Positions 25,706 to 34,993 of a stretch of DNA of 64,000 nt are shown piece after piece. The DNA is taken from the NCBI RefSeq assembly GCF_001645125.1, contig NZ_LXKA01000220.1, positions 1-64,000 on the forward strand. The letters are read 5' to 3'. This stretch comes from Paraburkholderia ginsengiterrae. Lineage in GTDB: Bacteria; Pseudomonadota; Gammaproteobacteria; Burkholderiales; Burkholderiaceae. The position numbers and the translations under genes were made by a program. The notes beneath the pieces were generated by a model that did not search any database, was not told where the DNA came from, and was given only the letters and a program-made list of their open reading frames with translations. Position 1 is the stretch's first letter. Every line of letters begins with the position of its first letter.

Positions 25706-26950
25706 TCAACCGGCCATCAGTTTCTCAATCGCGGACACAGCATGTGTCAATCCGTGCTCGGCGCTCATCTGGATGCCAAGCTCGCGCGCGCGCATACGCA
25801 CCTCCGACCGTTCCGCGAATTCGATGCCCTGTGCAAACGATAAAGCTCGCACACGCCTTCCGCCTACGGGCTCGGCGGCAACGCCTGCACGCCTGAGGCG
25901 ATCGGCCCAGAAAAACTGGTCGCCCGCAAACGGCACCACGACTGAAGGCACCCCCGCCCGCGCCGCGGAATGCGTAGTGCCGGAGCCGCCGTGATGAACC
26001 ACCAGCGATGTCCTTGGAAATAGCCAGTCATGAGGCGTGTCGCCGATCACGTGGAAATTGACTGGCAGCGCCGCCCCGTCCACGCCGCTCCAGCCAGGAT
26101 AGAACACCGCGCGGCGCCCCGCGGCGGCCTCGATAAGATCGTTGAGCAACTTCGGCCTGTCGAACCCAACCATGCTGCCGAAGCCGATATACATGGGCGC
26201 TTCGCCAGCCTCGAGGAAATCGGTCAACGCCTTCGGTGCACACCAGTCGAGCGACGAAGGTACCCATTGTCCGCAGGCATGCGCATTCCCAGGCCAGTCG
26301 CCGGGCTGCTGTCCAGATGCAGTCAGCAAGCTGGGCGACACGCCGAAGAGCATCGGATGATCGGTCCACAGTTCGTCTCTGGGCGGCAACCCGCACACGG
26401 CTGCCCGCGCCGCATTGATCTTCTTTCGAAAGGCGCGCCACAACATGCCGTTGACGAAGTGATGGCTTGCGCGGTTGAAAATCGCCGGTACGTACCTGGG
26501 TGGAAGGAACGGTGAAGCGAACGCCGAGGTTGGCGTAATCGGGATGAACCCCGTACCGATGGCCTTGACGCCGAGATATTCGGCGGCCGATAGACCAGCG
26601 AATGCCGCAAGCCCGGACACGATAACGGCGTCGCAACCATTGCCCGCCGCCACGATGTCACGCAGCCATGCCTCAGCGTTGGTATTGGCAATGTACGCCA
26701 GCGCGTTCGCCGTGCCTGAGAAGCTGCTTTTCCCAGCCTCGACGCCGGAGCTGGCGAGCGCGGGCTGCAACATCCCTTTGATGTCTCCAGCCAGTGCCGC
26801 CGACGGCACCTTGAGTGCGCGGGCCGCGCCAAGCGTCGCGCCGTCGGCCAGCAAAACCGCCTCGTGGCCGGCATCCATTAGCGCACGGCACAGTGCCGCG
26901 AGCGGGCGCGTATCGCCTTCCGTGCCATAGGTTGCGGCAACGAATCTCAT
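25706..26950 (-). CDS. GT1-family glycosyltransferase (UGT-like)
   Basis: This 414-residue glycosyltransferase has a GT-B fold. The N-terminus MRFVAATYGTEGDTRPLAALCRALMDAGHEAVLLAD is typical of sterol- and lipid-type UDP-sugar glycosyltransferases. The donor-binding signature is HHGGSGTTHSAARAGVPSVVVP followed by FAGDQFFWADRL (about residues 325-360). Acceptor not identifiable. The start codon overlaps the TetR stop (ATGA), so it is the second gene of a TetR-glycosyltransferase operon. Such pairs can modify and detoxify small lipophilic molecules. Confidence 0.9.
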   Translation of the reverse strand: MRFVAATYGTEGDTRPLAALCRALMDAGHEAVLLADGATLGAARALKVPSAALAGDIKGMLQPALASSGVEAGKSSFSGTANALAYIANTNAEAWLRDIVAAGNGCDAVIVSGLAAFAGLSAAEYLGVKAIGTGFIPITPTSAFASPFLPPRYVPAIFNRASHHFVNGMLWRAFRKKINAARAAVCGLPPRDELWTDHPMLFGVSPSLLTASGQQPGDWPGNAHACGQWVPSSLDWCAPKALTDFLEAGEAPMYIGFGSMVGFDRPKLLNDLIEAAAGRRAVFYPGWSGVDGAALPVNFHVIGDTPHDWLFPRTSLVVHHGGSGTTHSAARAGVPSVVVPFAGDQFFWADRLRRAGVAAEPVGGRRVRALSFAQGIEFAERSEVRMRARELGIQMSAEHGLTHAVSAIEKLMAG

Positions 26951-27591
26951 GATTTTCGGCTCTTGACGGTGGGAGCGGACGGGCACGCGGCACCCTCGAT
27001 GAACAGCTTGACGATCGCCGCGAATTCTTCCTGGAGGTCGAGTTCGGGGGTTGCAAGCCAGCGCATCAGTGCGCCGAGATAAAGATGGTGCAACAGCGTC
27101 GCGAGATGAGATGCGGCGAGATCGTTGCGCAGTTCGCCCGTGTGCTGAGCTCTACCGATCAGCATGGCAAAGCCATCAATATGGTCGCTGGGTGAAGACG
27201 TGCCCGCTTCGCGTTCGACACCCGTGAAACTCAGGAAGCGAAATCGAAGATATGGCGCGATCCAGGCCCGATGTGCTTCGCACCAGGCGGCCGAAGCATC
27301 GAGCATGACCGAGATAGCCGGCGCGAAATGCGGTTCACGCTCGATACGAGGCCCCAGATGCGCCATGTCGATTGCCAGTTGCGCGTGAATCCAGTGCGCT
27401 AGCACCGCCTCTTTGGTGGCGAAATGGTTGTAGAGCGTCCCCTTGGCTACGTCCGCTTCGAGAGCGATCTGCTCCATCGTCACCGCTTCGTAGCCGTGCG
27501 AATGAAACAGGCGGATAGCGTTTTCCGCGAGGGCATCGAGCGTACTCGCACGCTTCCTCGCGCGACGGCCTGGCGTGTCCGAATCGGTCAT
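26947..27591 (-). CDS. TetR-family transcriptional regulator
   Basis: This 214-residue regulator has an N-terminal TetR helix-turn-helix (about residues 17-65: TLDALAENAIRLFHSHGYEAVTMEQIALEADVAKGTLYNHFATKEAVLAHW) and a divergent ligand-binding C-terminus. The frame is open 30 codons upstream, but ATG 27591 fits family length, and the upstream part coincides with the operator. It overlaps the glycosyltransferase start by four bases and should repress this pair. Confidence 0.92.
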   Translation of the reverse strand: MTDSDTPGRRARKRASTLDALAENAIRLFHSHGYEAVTMEQIALEADVAKGTLYNHFATKEAVLAHWIHAQLAIDMAHLGPRIEREPHFAPAISVMLDASAAWCEAHRAWIAPYLRFRFLSFTGVEREAGTSSPSDHIDGFAMLIGRAQHTGELRNDLAASHLATLLHHLYLGALMRWLATPELDLQEEFAAIVKLFIEGAACPSAPTVKSRKS

Positions 27592-27600
27592 GTCACCCAC

Positions 27601-27637
27601 ATAATTGAACGTTGCACATAATTGAACGACGTTCAAT
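27601..27637. promoter_or_regulatory. TetR operator region
   Basis: A perfect 17-bp palindrome ATTGAACGACGTTCAAT (27621-27637) is preceded by a direct copy of its left half (ATAATTGAACG at 27601-27611, repeated at 27618-27628). It starts 10 bp upstream of the TetR start codon, where an autorepressor would bind. Confidence 0.8.
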
Positions 27638-27665
27638 AAAATATATGACGGCACCCCGTCGACTG

Positions 27666-28238
27666 TCAAGGGGAACACCACTCGTTGACGCCGAGCCCCA
27701 CCGCCTTCACGACGCCTTCGTCGCGGCGTTTCAGCAATGCTTTCGACGCACCCGGCATCGCCGCCTCGAACATCTCGGGCTGACGCTCTCCGTGCGTAAA
27801 GACATCGATATCGTGGATCAGCGCGATATCGATATGCTCCAGCGCAAGACGCTGCAGACTGTCCTCGATCGAGCGCATCGTGCCGTCATAGCTGTAGTCG
27901 AAAACCGGTTCGAACGGCAGTCCGTCCACCCAAGGCGCGAAGTTGATCCCGGCGCGCTTGCGCGGTTTCAGAATACGTCCGACCTTGGTCGATAGCACAT
28001 ACTGGTCGCGCGGATACCACCGCAACCCCTGCCCGCAACGTGCCTCGCTCAGCCCATGCCCGTACATCGGCGAGGTGTCGAAGTAACGCACGCCCGCATC
28101 CCACGCAGCCTTGATCAGGGCGGCTGAATCCTCTTCACTGATCGGCCTGAAGATGTTGCCGATCGGCGCGGCGCCGAAGCCCATCACGGTTGTCTCGAGC
28201 CCTGAACGCGGCCATTTTCGCTTCGCTACCGGATCCAT
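27666..28238 (-). pseudogene. Aldo/keto reductase, truncated at the C-terminus
   Basis: The 190 residues match the first half of the D-threo-aldose/L-fucose dehydrogenase branch of aldo/keto reductases, normally about 320-340 residues. The catalytic tetrad positions are present: FDTSPMYG (Asp, Tyr), LSTKVGR (Lys) and IALIHDID (His). The frame stops abruptly after GLGVNEWCSP, where homologues continue for some 140 residues. The break lies 28 bp from the TetR operator palindrome. This suggests the TetR-glycosyltransferase unit arrived by a recombination event that removed the 3' half. AGGAG before ATG 28238 shows the start is original. Confidence 0.8.
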
Positions 28239-28640
28239 CTTTGTCTCCTGCCCCATGCAAGGTGGTTGCCGCCGCAGGCAACAGCGCTGGTTTCAACGCT
28301 GCTTCGCCCGACACTGTTGGTCACTTGACCTTGGCCGCAGCGGCGAGCTTGCGCACCCCTTCTTTCGGATCCTCGTTCGAGTTCACGAAACAAGTGAAAC
28401 GTGTACCAGCATGATTAATCCAACGGCGAACACTAGATAATCGGTAACCGCAGGGAGCGAAATCTGGAAGGTTTGGAAACTAAAACTGGGGAAACTCAGC
28501 TTATCCAGACTACCAAACGATAACGCCTCTTATCACGGGCATGTCTCCGCCCTCCCCTCAGCCGCTCGAGCGCGCCGAGACGCCGTACCTGCTGCCACCG
28601 GTTGAATCCGCCCGCAGATTGCTGACGGTGGCGGCATTGT
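28239..28640. other. Intergenic region, possible coding remnant
   Basis: No intact gene. On the minus strand, codons at about 28435-28321 read NHAGTRFTCFVNSNEDPKEG and then an Ala/Lys-rich end before a stop. This looks like the C-terminal tail of a decayed gene, which I could not identify. Confidence 0.35.
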
Positions 28641-29531
28641 TCAGTTGGTCCATTCCTGTAGCAGTGCAATCGCGCGCTGCGCGAGCGGAGAAAGGTAAGC
28701 GTCCTTCCGGAAGACCACCCCGATGTGCCGTCGCAAGTCGAGTTCGCTGGTATCGACATTGAGCGCGCGCAATCCTTCCAGCGCGTCAAATGACTCCGTG
28801 CCCGCTACGCAGAGCATCGCGGTGCCGCGCAACAGATGCAGAAGCGAGGTGCTGCCGAAATCAGTTTCCACACGTAACCTTGGCACGTCGAGACCAAGCC
28901 TCGCGAAGGCCGCGTCCACTTGCTGACGAACGGGTATGGTCGGCCCCGGTAGCAGCCATTCCTGATCCGCCAGATCGGCCAGCCGAAGATTGCGCTTGAG
29001 GTGCAACGGATGCGACTCATCGGCGAGCACGGACAGGTTGTCGCGAAAGAGTTCGACGAACGACAGTCCGTCTGCATCCGCTTTCGGCTCGGGAGCCACG
29101 ATCAGGTCGAGTTCACCCGCAACGAGTAAGTCGACAAGGTCGCGCGCAAGCCGGCGCCGCAATCGCAGGCGTGCAGCAGGTCGTTCCTTCAACAACTGGC
29201 GACATGCGCCCAGAACGAGTGCCGCCGGCACCGTCGGAGAATAGCCAAGACTCAGCACGCCCTGTTCGCCGCTGCGGATCGCGTGCATTTCCTTGAGCGC
29301 GTCCTCGTATTCCAGTGCAATCCGTCGCGCACGCGCGAGGAATAGCGAACCCGCCTGAGTCGGCGTGACCCCATTCGCCGTGCGCTGGAACAGCGCGAGG
29401 CCGGTCTGCGCTTCGACACGCTGAATGGCTTTCGTCAGCGCCGGCTGGCTCATGCCCAGCGCTTCCGCGGCCTTGCCGATGCCGCCGTGCTCTTCTACCG
29501 CAAGCAGGTAATCCAGATCCCGCGTTTCCAT
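28641..29531 (-). CDS. LysR-family transcriptional regulator
   Basis: This 296-residue protein has an N-terminal winged helix (AAEALGMSQPALTKAIQRVEAQTGLALFQR, about residues 16-50) and a C-terminal effector domain. ATG 29531 is preferred over the one at 29537 because AGAGGA is 6 bases before it and abuts the other. It is divergent from the acyl-CoA ligase operon, with a 22-bp inverted repeat in the gap, so it is very likely the activator of that operon. Confidence 0.92.
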   Translation of the reverse strand: METRDLDYLLAVEEHGGIGKAAEALGMSQPALTKAIQRVEAQTGLALFQRTANGVTPTQAGSLFLARARRIALEYEDALKEMHAIRSGEQGVLSLGYSPTVPAALVLGACRQLLKERPAARLRLRRRLARDLVDLLVAGELDLIVAPEPKADADGLSFVELFRDNLSVLADESHPLHLKRNLRLADLADQEWLLPGPTIPVRQQVDAAFARLGLDVPRLRVETDFGSTSLLHLLRGTAMLCVAGTESFDALEGLRALNVDTSELDLRRHIGVVFRKDAYLSPLAQRAIALLQEWTN

Positions 29532-29542
29532 AGACATTCCTC

Positions 29543-29564
29543 TTGGCTATGACTTTATAGCCAA
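29543..29564. promoter_or_regulatory. LysR-type operator (inverted repeat)
   Basis: TTGGCTAT (29543-29550) and ATAGCCAA (29557-29564) form a perfect inverted repeat with a 6-bp spacer, between the divergent LysR and acyl-CoA ligase genes. This matches the usual position of LysR recognition sites. Confidence 0.75.
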
Positions 29565-29629
29565 CGGCGCATTGTGGTGATGACGTGCATCTTACAGACT
29601 AACGCCAGCATTGATAAAGGAGACACCGA

Positions 29630-31183
29630 TTGGGCTTTGCTTACTTTCTGCGCCGCGCCGCGCGTTATTGGGGCGACAACGTTGCGGTAATTCATCGCAA
29701 CCGCGAGCTGACGTACCGTCAGCTCGACGAGCGCTCGACCTTGCTGGCGAATGCACTACTCGGCTTGGGGCTCGCGAAAGGCGACCGGGTTGCGGTCCAG
29801 GCCCGCAACTGCTCGGAGCTGGTGGAAATCGAATGCGCGCTATACAAGGCGGGGCTCGTCAAGGCCGCGCTGAATCCGCGCTTTACGATGCACGAAGCGG
29901 CTGACGTTGTGGAGAATTGCGCGCCACGCGTCATGATCGCGGGCGAAGGATTCACGGCTTACGATCGTGCGTCGCCCGGGTTCGGTTCGGTCGAGTCGTT
30001 CATTTCGCTCGGCGTTCCTGCGAACGGGTACGCCGAATACGAAACACTGATCTCGCGCGCCAGCCCGCATTTGCCCGAGGTCGCGTTGTCGTCCGACGAT
30101 CTCGCTGTGCTGCACTTCTCGTCCGGCTCGACCGGCAAGATCAAGGCGGCCATGCAGACCTACGGCAACCGCCTCGCGTCGCTGCGCAAAATCCTGCAGG
30201 GCATGGATTGTCCGGCGAAACCCGGCGATCGGCTCGCACTGATCGGTCCGGTCACTCACGCGTCCGGCATGCTGATGCAGCCGTACCTCTATTCGGGCGC
30301 CACACTCGTGCTGTTCGACACGTTTGAGCCCGCGCACTTTCTACGGGAAATCGAGCGGCTGCGGATCACGCACGTTTTCATGGTGCCCGCGATGATCAAT
30401 ATGCTTCTCAACGATCCCGCGCTGGACACGGCCGATCTGACGAGCCTGAAGATGCTCGGCTACGGTGCGGCGCCAATGGCGCCGGCGCGTATTCAGGAAG
30501 CGTGGACGCGTATCGGTCCGGTGCTGTCGCAAGGTTACGGCGCAAGCGAGTCGACTTCGGGCGTCACGCGTCTTTCCATCGCGGACCACGCGGAAGCGAT
30601 TGCACATCGCCCCGAGCGGCTCGCGTCGTGCGGCCGGCCCACGGGCGAGACCGAAGTTCTCGTCGTTGACGAACACGGCCGCGAGGTCTCCGGGGATGCG
30701 ATTGGTGAAATCATCATTCGCGGCGCAGATGTGTTTCAAGGCTATTGGGGTGCGCCGGAGCTTACGCGCGAAGTGCTCGTCGACGGTTGGCTGCGGACCG
30801 GCGATCTCGCGCGCGTCGATGACGAAGGGTACATCTACCTCGTCGATCGTCAGAAAGACATGATCATTTCCGGCGGCTTCAACGTTTATCCGACCGAAGT
30901 CGAGGCCTCGCTCTATCAGCATCCTGATGTCATGGAAGCTTGCGTGATCGGCGTTCCCGACGAGAAGTGGGGAGAAAGCGTGAAGGCCGTTGTGGTGCTG
31001 AAGAGCGGACGTAACACGATTGCGGACGAGATCATCTCCCATTGCCGCGCGCGGCTCGCTGACTACAAACTGCCCCGGACCGTGAGCTTCGTTGCCGATC
31101 TGCCCAAGAACGCGAGCGGAAAGATCGCCCGCAAGCTGGTTCGCGAGCAGTACTGGCAGGGCGTCTCGCGTCGAGTCAATTGA
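29630..31183 (+). CDS. AMP-forming acyl-CoA synthetase/ligase
   Basis: This 517-residue adenylating enzyme activates a carboxylic acid to its CoA thioester with ATP. Motifs: P-loop-like SSGSTGKIKAA (about residue 165), YGASEST (about 300), RTGDLARVDDEGYIYLVDRQKD (about 385) and the C-terminal catalytic Lys in NASGKIARK (about 500). The start appears to be TTG at 29630, with AAGGAGA 6-12 bases upstream; no ATG fits. First gene of an operon with an acyl-CoA dehydrogenase and CaiB-like transferase. The acid substrate is unknown. Confidence 0.9.
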   Translation: MGFAYFLRRAARYWGDNVAVIHRNRELTYRQLDERSTLLANALLGLGLAKGDRVAVQARNCSELVEIECALYKAGLVKAALNPRFTMHEAADVVENCAPRVMIAGEGFTAYDRASPGFGSVESFISLGVPANGYAEYETLISRASPHLPEVALSSDDLAVLHFSSGSTGKIKAAMQTYGNRLASLRKILQGMDCPAKPGDRLALIGPVTHASGMLMQPYLYSGATLVLFDTFEPAHFLREIERLRITHVFMVPAMINMLLNDPALDTADLTSLKMLGYGAAPMAPARIQEAWTRIGPVLSQGYGASESTSGVTRLSIADHAEAIAHRPERLASCGRPTGETEVLVVDEHGREVSGDAIGEIIIRGADVFQGYWGAPELTREVLVDGWLRTGDLARVDDEGYIYLVDRQKDMIISGGFNVYPTEVEASLYQHPDVMEACVIGVPDEKWGESVKAVVVLKSGRNTIADEIISHCRARLADYKLPRTVSFVADLPKNASGKIARKLVREQYWQGVSRRVN

Positions 31184-31194
31184 AGAGGAATGCT

Positions 31195-32376
31195 ATGTTC
31201 GATTACCTGAAAAGTCCGGCGTTCGTCGAAACCCGCGAAGGTATTCGCCGCTTCGTGGCGGAAGAGCTGCGGCCGATGGAGCAGGAGCTCGGCCTCGGCA
31301 GCGAAGACGTCTGGCCGCGCGAGACACTGCGCCGCGTATGGCGCCGCTCCGCCGCACTCGGTTTCTACGCGGCATGCCTGCCCGCCGCACAGGGCGGCAA
31401 GGGGCTCTCGATTCTTGAGCAGTGCGCGCTCAAGGCGGACCTTGCCGCGTCCGGGTCGGCGCTCGCGCCACATGTGCTCGGCGACCTGGGTGGTCCGCCG
31501 CGTGTCGGCAACATGCTCAAGTACGCAAGCGCGGATCAGCTCGCGGGCTATTTCGCCCCGGTGATTCGCGGCGAGAAGTCGACCTGCTTCGCGCTGACCG
31601 AACCGCACTCCGGTTCGGACGCGCAGAGCATTTCCACCACCGCGGTCGTGGACGGCGACGAACTGGTGATCAATGGTGTCAAGCATTACATCAGCGGTGC
31701 ACCGTTCGCCGACTTTGCGATCGTCATGTGCGTGACCGACGCAACGACCACGCCGCCCGCCATCACCGCGGTGCTCGTCGAACTCGATCTGCCTGGCGTG
31801 ACGGTGGAACAGCAATACGTGCCGATGTCAGGGCAGCACATCGATGCCGACATCCGCTTCGTCGATGTGCGCGTGCCGCGCGCGAACGTGTTCGGCGGGG
31901 AGGGCAACGGGTTCAAGCTCGGCATGTCGCGCATCAACGTCAACCGGCTGTTGCACTGTCCGACGATGCTTGGCCTTGCCACCGCAGCCTATGAAGCGTC
32001 GCTCGATTACGCGCGCACGCGCCGGCAGTTCGGCGGTCCGATCGCGCGGTTTCAGGCGATCCAGCACATGCTCGCCGACATGGCCGCGGCGCTATGGGCA
32101 TGCGAAAGCATGATCGCGCAGACGGCCGCGCTCGCCGACGCGGGCGCCGATCTGCGCATGAAGGCGGCTGCCTGCAAGCTGTTCGTGTCGGAACGCTGTT
32201 TTGAAATCGCGGACAAGGCCGTGCAGATTCACGGCAACGTCGGGGTGACGCGTCATCATCCGATCGAGCAGACGTTCCGCAAACTGCGCATGTTCCGTGT
32301 CTTTACCGGTACGAGCGAAATCCAGCGCAATACGATCGCCCGCGTGATTCTCGACCCTGCCGGCACAGTGGCCTGA
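31195..32376 (+). CDS. Acyl-CoA dehydrogenase
   Basis: This 393-residue flavoprotein oxidises acyl-CoA to enoyl-CoA. Family features are FALTEPHSGSDAQSI (FAD/substrate region), RRQFGGPIARFQAIQHMLADM, and the C-terminal FTGTSEIQRNTIARVIL. ATG 31195 follows AGAGGA. The ligase ends 11 bp upstream, so the genes are co-transcribed. Electrons would pass to electron-transfer flavoprotein, which is not encoded here. Confidence 0.93.
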   Translation: MFDYLKSPAFVETREGIRRFVAEELRPMEQELGLGSEDVWPRETLRRVWRRSAALGFYAACLPAAQGGKGLSILEQCALKADLAASGSALAPHVLGDLGGPPRVGNMLKYASADQLAGYFAPVIRGEKSTCFALTEPHSGSDAQSISTTAVVDGDELVINGVKHYISGAPFADFAIVMCVTDATTTPPAITAVLVELDLPGVTVEQQYVPMSGQHIDADIRFVDVRVPRANVFGGEGNGFKLGMSRINVNRLLHCPTMLGLATAAYEASLDYARTRRQFGGPIARFQAIQHMLADMAAALWACESMIAQTAALADAGADLRMKAAACKLFVSERCFEIADKAVQIHGNVGVTRHHPIEQTFRKLRMFRVFTGTSEIQRNTIARVILDPAGTVA

Positions 32377-32426
32377 CGGGCCAGCACAGTACGCGTGATA
32401 CACGCCGTACCCTTTGCAAGGAAACA

Positions 32427-33530
32427 ATGCAGATGAAACCGGACTGGTCATGCCTGAACGGCGTCAAGATTGTCGATCTGAGTCAATTGTTGCCCGGGCC
32501 GCACGCCACTTCAATGCTGATGCAATTGGGTGCGGACGTCGTCAAGGTCGAACCGCCGGGCATGGGTGATCCGGCGCGGCAACTTGGCGGCGCGGTGTTC
32601 GCGCAGCTCAACCGCGGCAAGCGCTCTGTCGCGCTCGATCTGAAAAGTGCCGTCGGCAAGGCGACGTTTCTCGATCTGATACGGGGCGCGGATGCGGTCG
32701 TCGAAGGCTTCCGGCCGGGTGTCATGCAGCGGCTCGGACTCGACTACGCCACGCTCGCCGGGGTGAACCCGCGCATCGTCATGTGCTCGATATCCGGGTT
32801 CGGGCAGACCGGACCGTATTCGGCGCTGCCCGGCCACGATCTCAACTATCTGGCGCTTGGCGGCTTCTGGTCGATTCCAGTTCAGGTCAACGACCGCGTT
32901 GCGCGTCCACGGGTTCGCCTCGCGGACTATGCCGCGTCGAGTCATGCCGCGCTCGCGCTGGCCGTGGCAGTTCTTAGTGCACGTCAGAGTGGCCAAGGCC
33001 AGCATCTCGACGTCTCGATTCACGATTGCGTGATGGCGTGGACGGCGCCCGCCGCATGGACGTCGCGCGACTACGTGGAGGAGCCCATGGCATCGCCGAC
33101 GGTCATGCCCGAGAACGATGTTTTCGAAACCCGGGACGGGCGCTACCTCGCGCTCGGCATTCTGGAAAACAAGTTCTGGCTGACCCTGCGCGAAGCGCTC
33201 GGAGCCGACTACCCCGCGCTGATGGACGATCGGTTCGCATCGCGCCTCGGCCGGCAGCAGTTCAAGCGCGAGATCAACGGGCTGCTCGTCCAGATGTTCT
33301 CGGCGCGCACGCTCGCGGAATGGCTCGACACGCTAGGGACTTTCGATCTGCCGGTTTCGCCGCTGCTAGAAGCGCACGAGCTGTTTCTCGATCCGCACGT
33401 GCGCGCACGCGGCATGGTCCGCGAGTTCGCTCACGACGGCTCCATCGCGGTGCGCTTTCCCGTGAAGTTCTCCGCAGGTTTGCCCGACGCCGGCGACACA
33501 GTCCCACTGCTCGGTCAGCACGATGACTGA
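32427..33530 (+). CDS. CaiB/BaiF (family III) CoA-transferase
   Basis: This 367-residue protein moves CoA between carboxylic acids through an aspartyl-CoA anhydride. Features: N-terminal GVKIVDLSQLLPGPHATSMLMQLGADVVKVEPPG, the NRGKRSVALDLK segment, and the probable nucleophile Asp in RLADYAAS (about residue 170). AAGGAAAC precedes the ATG. Its stop overlaps the possible start of the MFS gene. Together with the ligase and dehydrogenase it suggests stepwise degradation of a branched, aromatic or carnitine-like acid, not a standard fatty acid. Confidence 0.92.
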   Translation: MQMKPDWSCLNGVKIVDLSQLLPGPHATSMLMQLGADVVKVEPPGMGDPARQLGGAVFAQLNRGKRSVALDLKSAVGKATFLDLIRGADAVVEGFRPGVMQRLGLDYATLAGVNPRIVMCSISGFGQTGPYSALPGHDLNYLALGGFWSIPVQVNDRVARPRVRLADYAASSHAALALAVAVLSARQSGQGQHLDVSIHDCVMAWTAPAAWTSRDYVEEPMASPTVMPENDVFETRDGRYLALGILENKFWLTLREALGADYPALMDDRFASRLGRQQFKREINGLLVQMFSARTLAEWLDTLGTFDLPVSPLLEAHELFLDPHVRARGMVREFAHDGSIAVRFPVKFSAGLPDAGDTVPLLGQHDD

Positions 33531-33585
33531 GGCAACGCAATACCAGGGACGCAAAGACGTTCCGACAATCATGGAGACAAACCGA

Positions 33586-34890
33586 ATGGGAATCGAACCA
33601 GGCCGGTATCGGCCCTGGCGGGCGTGGTCCATCGCGATCATGCTGGCCTTGATGATGCTCGTGAACTTTCTGGACAAGGTCGTGCTTGGCCTCGTATCTG
33701 TGCCGATGATGCGTGAGCTTCATCTGTCGCCCACGCAGTTCGGGCTGATCGGCGGCAGCCTCAACTGGCTGTTCTCGATCTCCGCAGTGCTCGGCGGGCT
33801 CGCGGCGAATCGGGCATCGACAAAATGGCTGTTGCTACTGATGGCCGGCGCATGGACCGTGCTGCAATTGCCGATGCTGGTGGCTGGCTCGATCTGGAGC
33901 GTTATCGCATGCCGTGTCCTGCTCGGCGCGGGCGAAGGGCCTGCGTCGCCGGTTGCCGTGCACGCGCTCTACAAGTGGTTTCCCGACGCAAAGCGCAATC
34001 TGCCTGTCGCGGTACTTCATCAAGGCAGCGCGCTCGGCCTGCTGCTGGCGGGCCTGACGATTCCGGCTATTACTGCCCATTGGGGCTGGCGTGCCAATTT
34101 TCTCGTGCTGTCCGCACTCGGCAGCCTTTGGTGCGTCGCGTGGCTGGTGTTTGGCGCGGAGGGGGCCCTGTCGAGTCCGGTGCGATCGGGTCATACCGCG
34201 CGCGTTCCTTATGGGCTGCTGCTGACCGACCGAACAGTTCTGGGCATTTTCGCGGGGCATTTCGCTGCAAACTGGATTCTCGCGATGACGCTCACCTGGA
34301 CGCCGACCTGGTTGCAACTTGGGATGGGCTACTCGGCCCAGACGGCAGGCCGAATGTTCGCGCTGTTCGTGGCGGTCACCGCGCCGCTTAGCCTGGGCCT
34401 GGCCTGGCTGTCCCAGCGCCTGCTGGTGCGCGGCGTGCCGTCGCGGGTTGGGCGTGGCGGCTTCCTGACCGTGACGCTCGTCGTGGCGGGTGTGCTGCTT
34501 GTCTCCCAGGCGTGGCCGGGTCTCTCGCCAATGCTCAGGTTCGTCCTGCTAACGCTCGGCAGCGGCATGACGCTCGTGACGTACTCAATTGGGCCAGCCG
34601 TGCTCGGCGAAGTGACGCCTGATTCACAGCGAGGCGGCATTCTCGCGCTAAGTAACGGCTTTTCGTCACTCGCCGGACTCGCTGCGCCGATCGTGACCGG
34701 CTTGTTGATCGAAGGCGCCGGCCGATCGACTGCTGCCGGGTTCGAACAGGCGAGTGTCGCAAGCGGTGTGGTGCTGCTGGGATGCGCCGTGCTCTGTGCT
34801 TACTGCCTCGACGCGCAGCGCTCGCAACGCCGCCTTGCTCTCGGCACGACATGTGTGCCGGGGGAGATCAACCTGGTGGAACGGGGCTGA
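33586..34890 (+). CDS. MFS transporter
   Basis: About 434 residues with 12 transmembrane helices. The first helix region contains VNFLDKVVLGLVSVPMMREL, the D-K/R motif typical of the anion:cation symporter (ACS) branch, which takes up organic acids. A start at 33586 (MGIEPGRYRPW) is preferred because GGAGA lies 8 bases upstream; an alternative ATG at 33523 would overlap the CoA-transferase by 8 bp and add 21 residues. As the fourth gene of the operon it probably imports the pathway's acid. Confidence 0.88.
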   Translation: MGIEPGRYRPWRAWSIAIMLALMMLVNFLDKVVLGLVSVPMMRELHLSPTQFGLIGGSLNWLFSISAVLGGLAANRASTKWLLLLMAGAWTVLQLPMLVAGSIWSVIACRVLLGAGEGPASPVAVHALYKWFPDAKRNLPVAVLHQGSALGLLLAGLTIPAITAHWGWRANFLVLSALGSLWCVAWLVFGAEGALSSPVRSGHTARVPYGLLLTDRTVLGIFAGHFAANWILAMTLTWTPTWLQLGMGYSAQTAGRMFALFVAVTAPLSLGLAWLSQRLLVRGVPSRVGRGGFLTVTLVVAGVLLVSQAWPGLSPMLRFVLLTLGSGMTLVTYSIGPAVLGEVTPDSQRGGILALSNGFSSLAGLAAPIVTGLLIEGAGRSTAAGFEQASVASGVVLLGCAVLCAYCLDAQRSQRRLALGTTCVPGEINLVERG

Positions 34891-34993
34891 CACACCAGTA
34901 AGACTGTCTTTCGTCGCGTGTCTCGGGATACGTGACAGTTTCATGTTTTGTTAGTTATCCATATAAACATATATAAAATAATCAAGGAGACGT

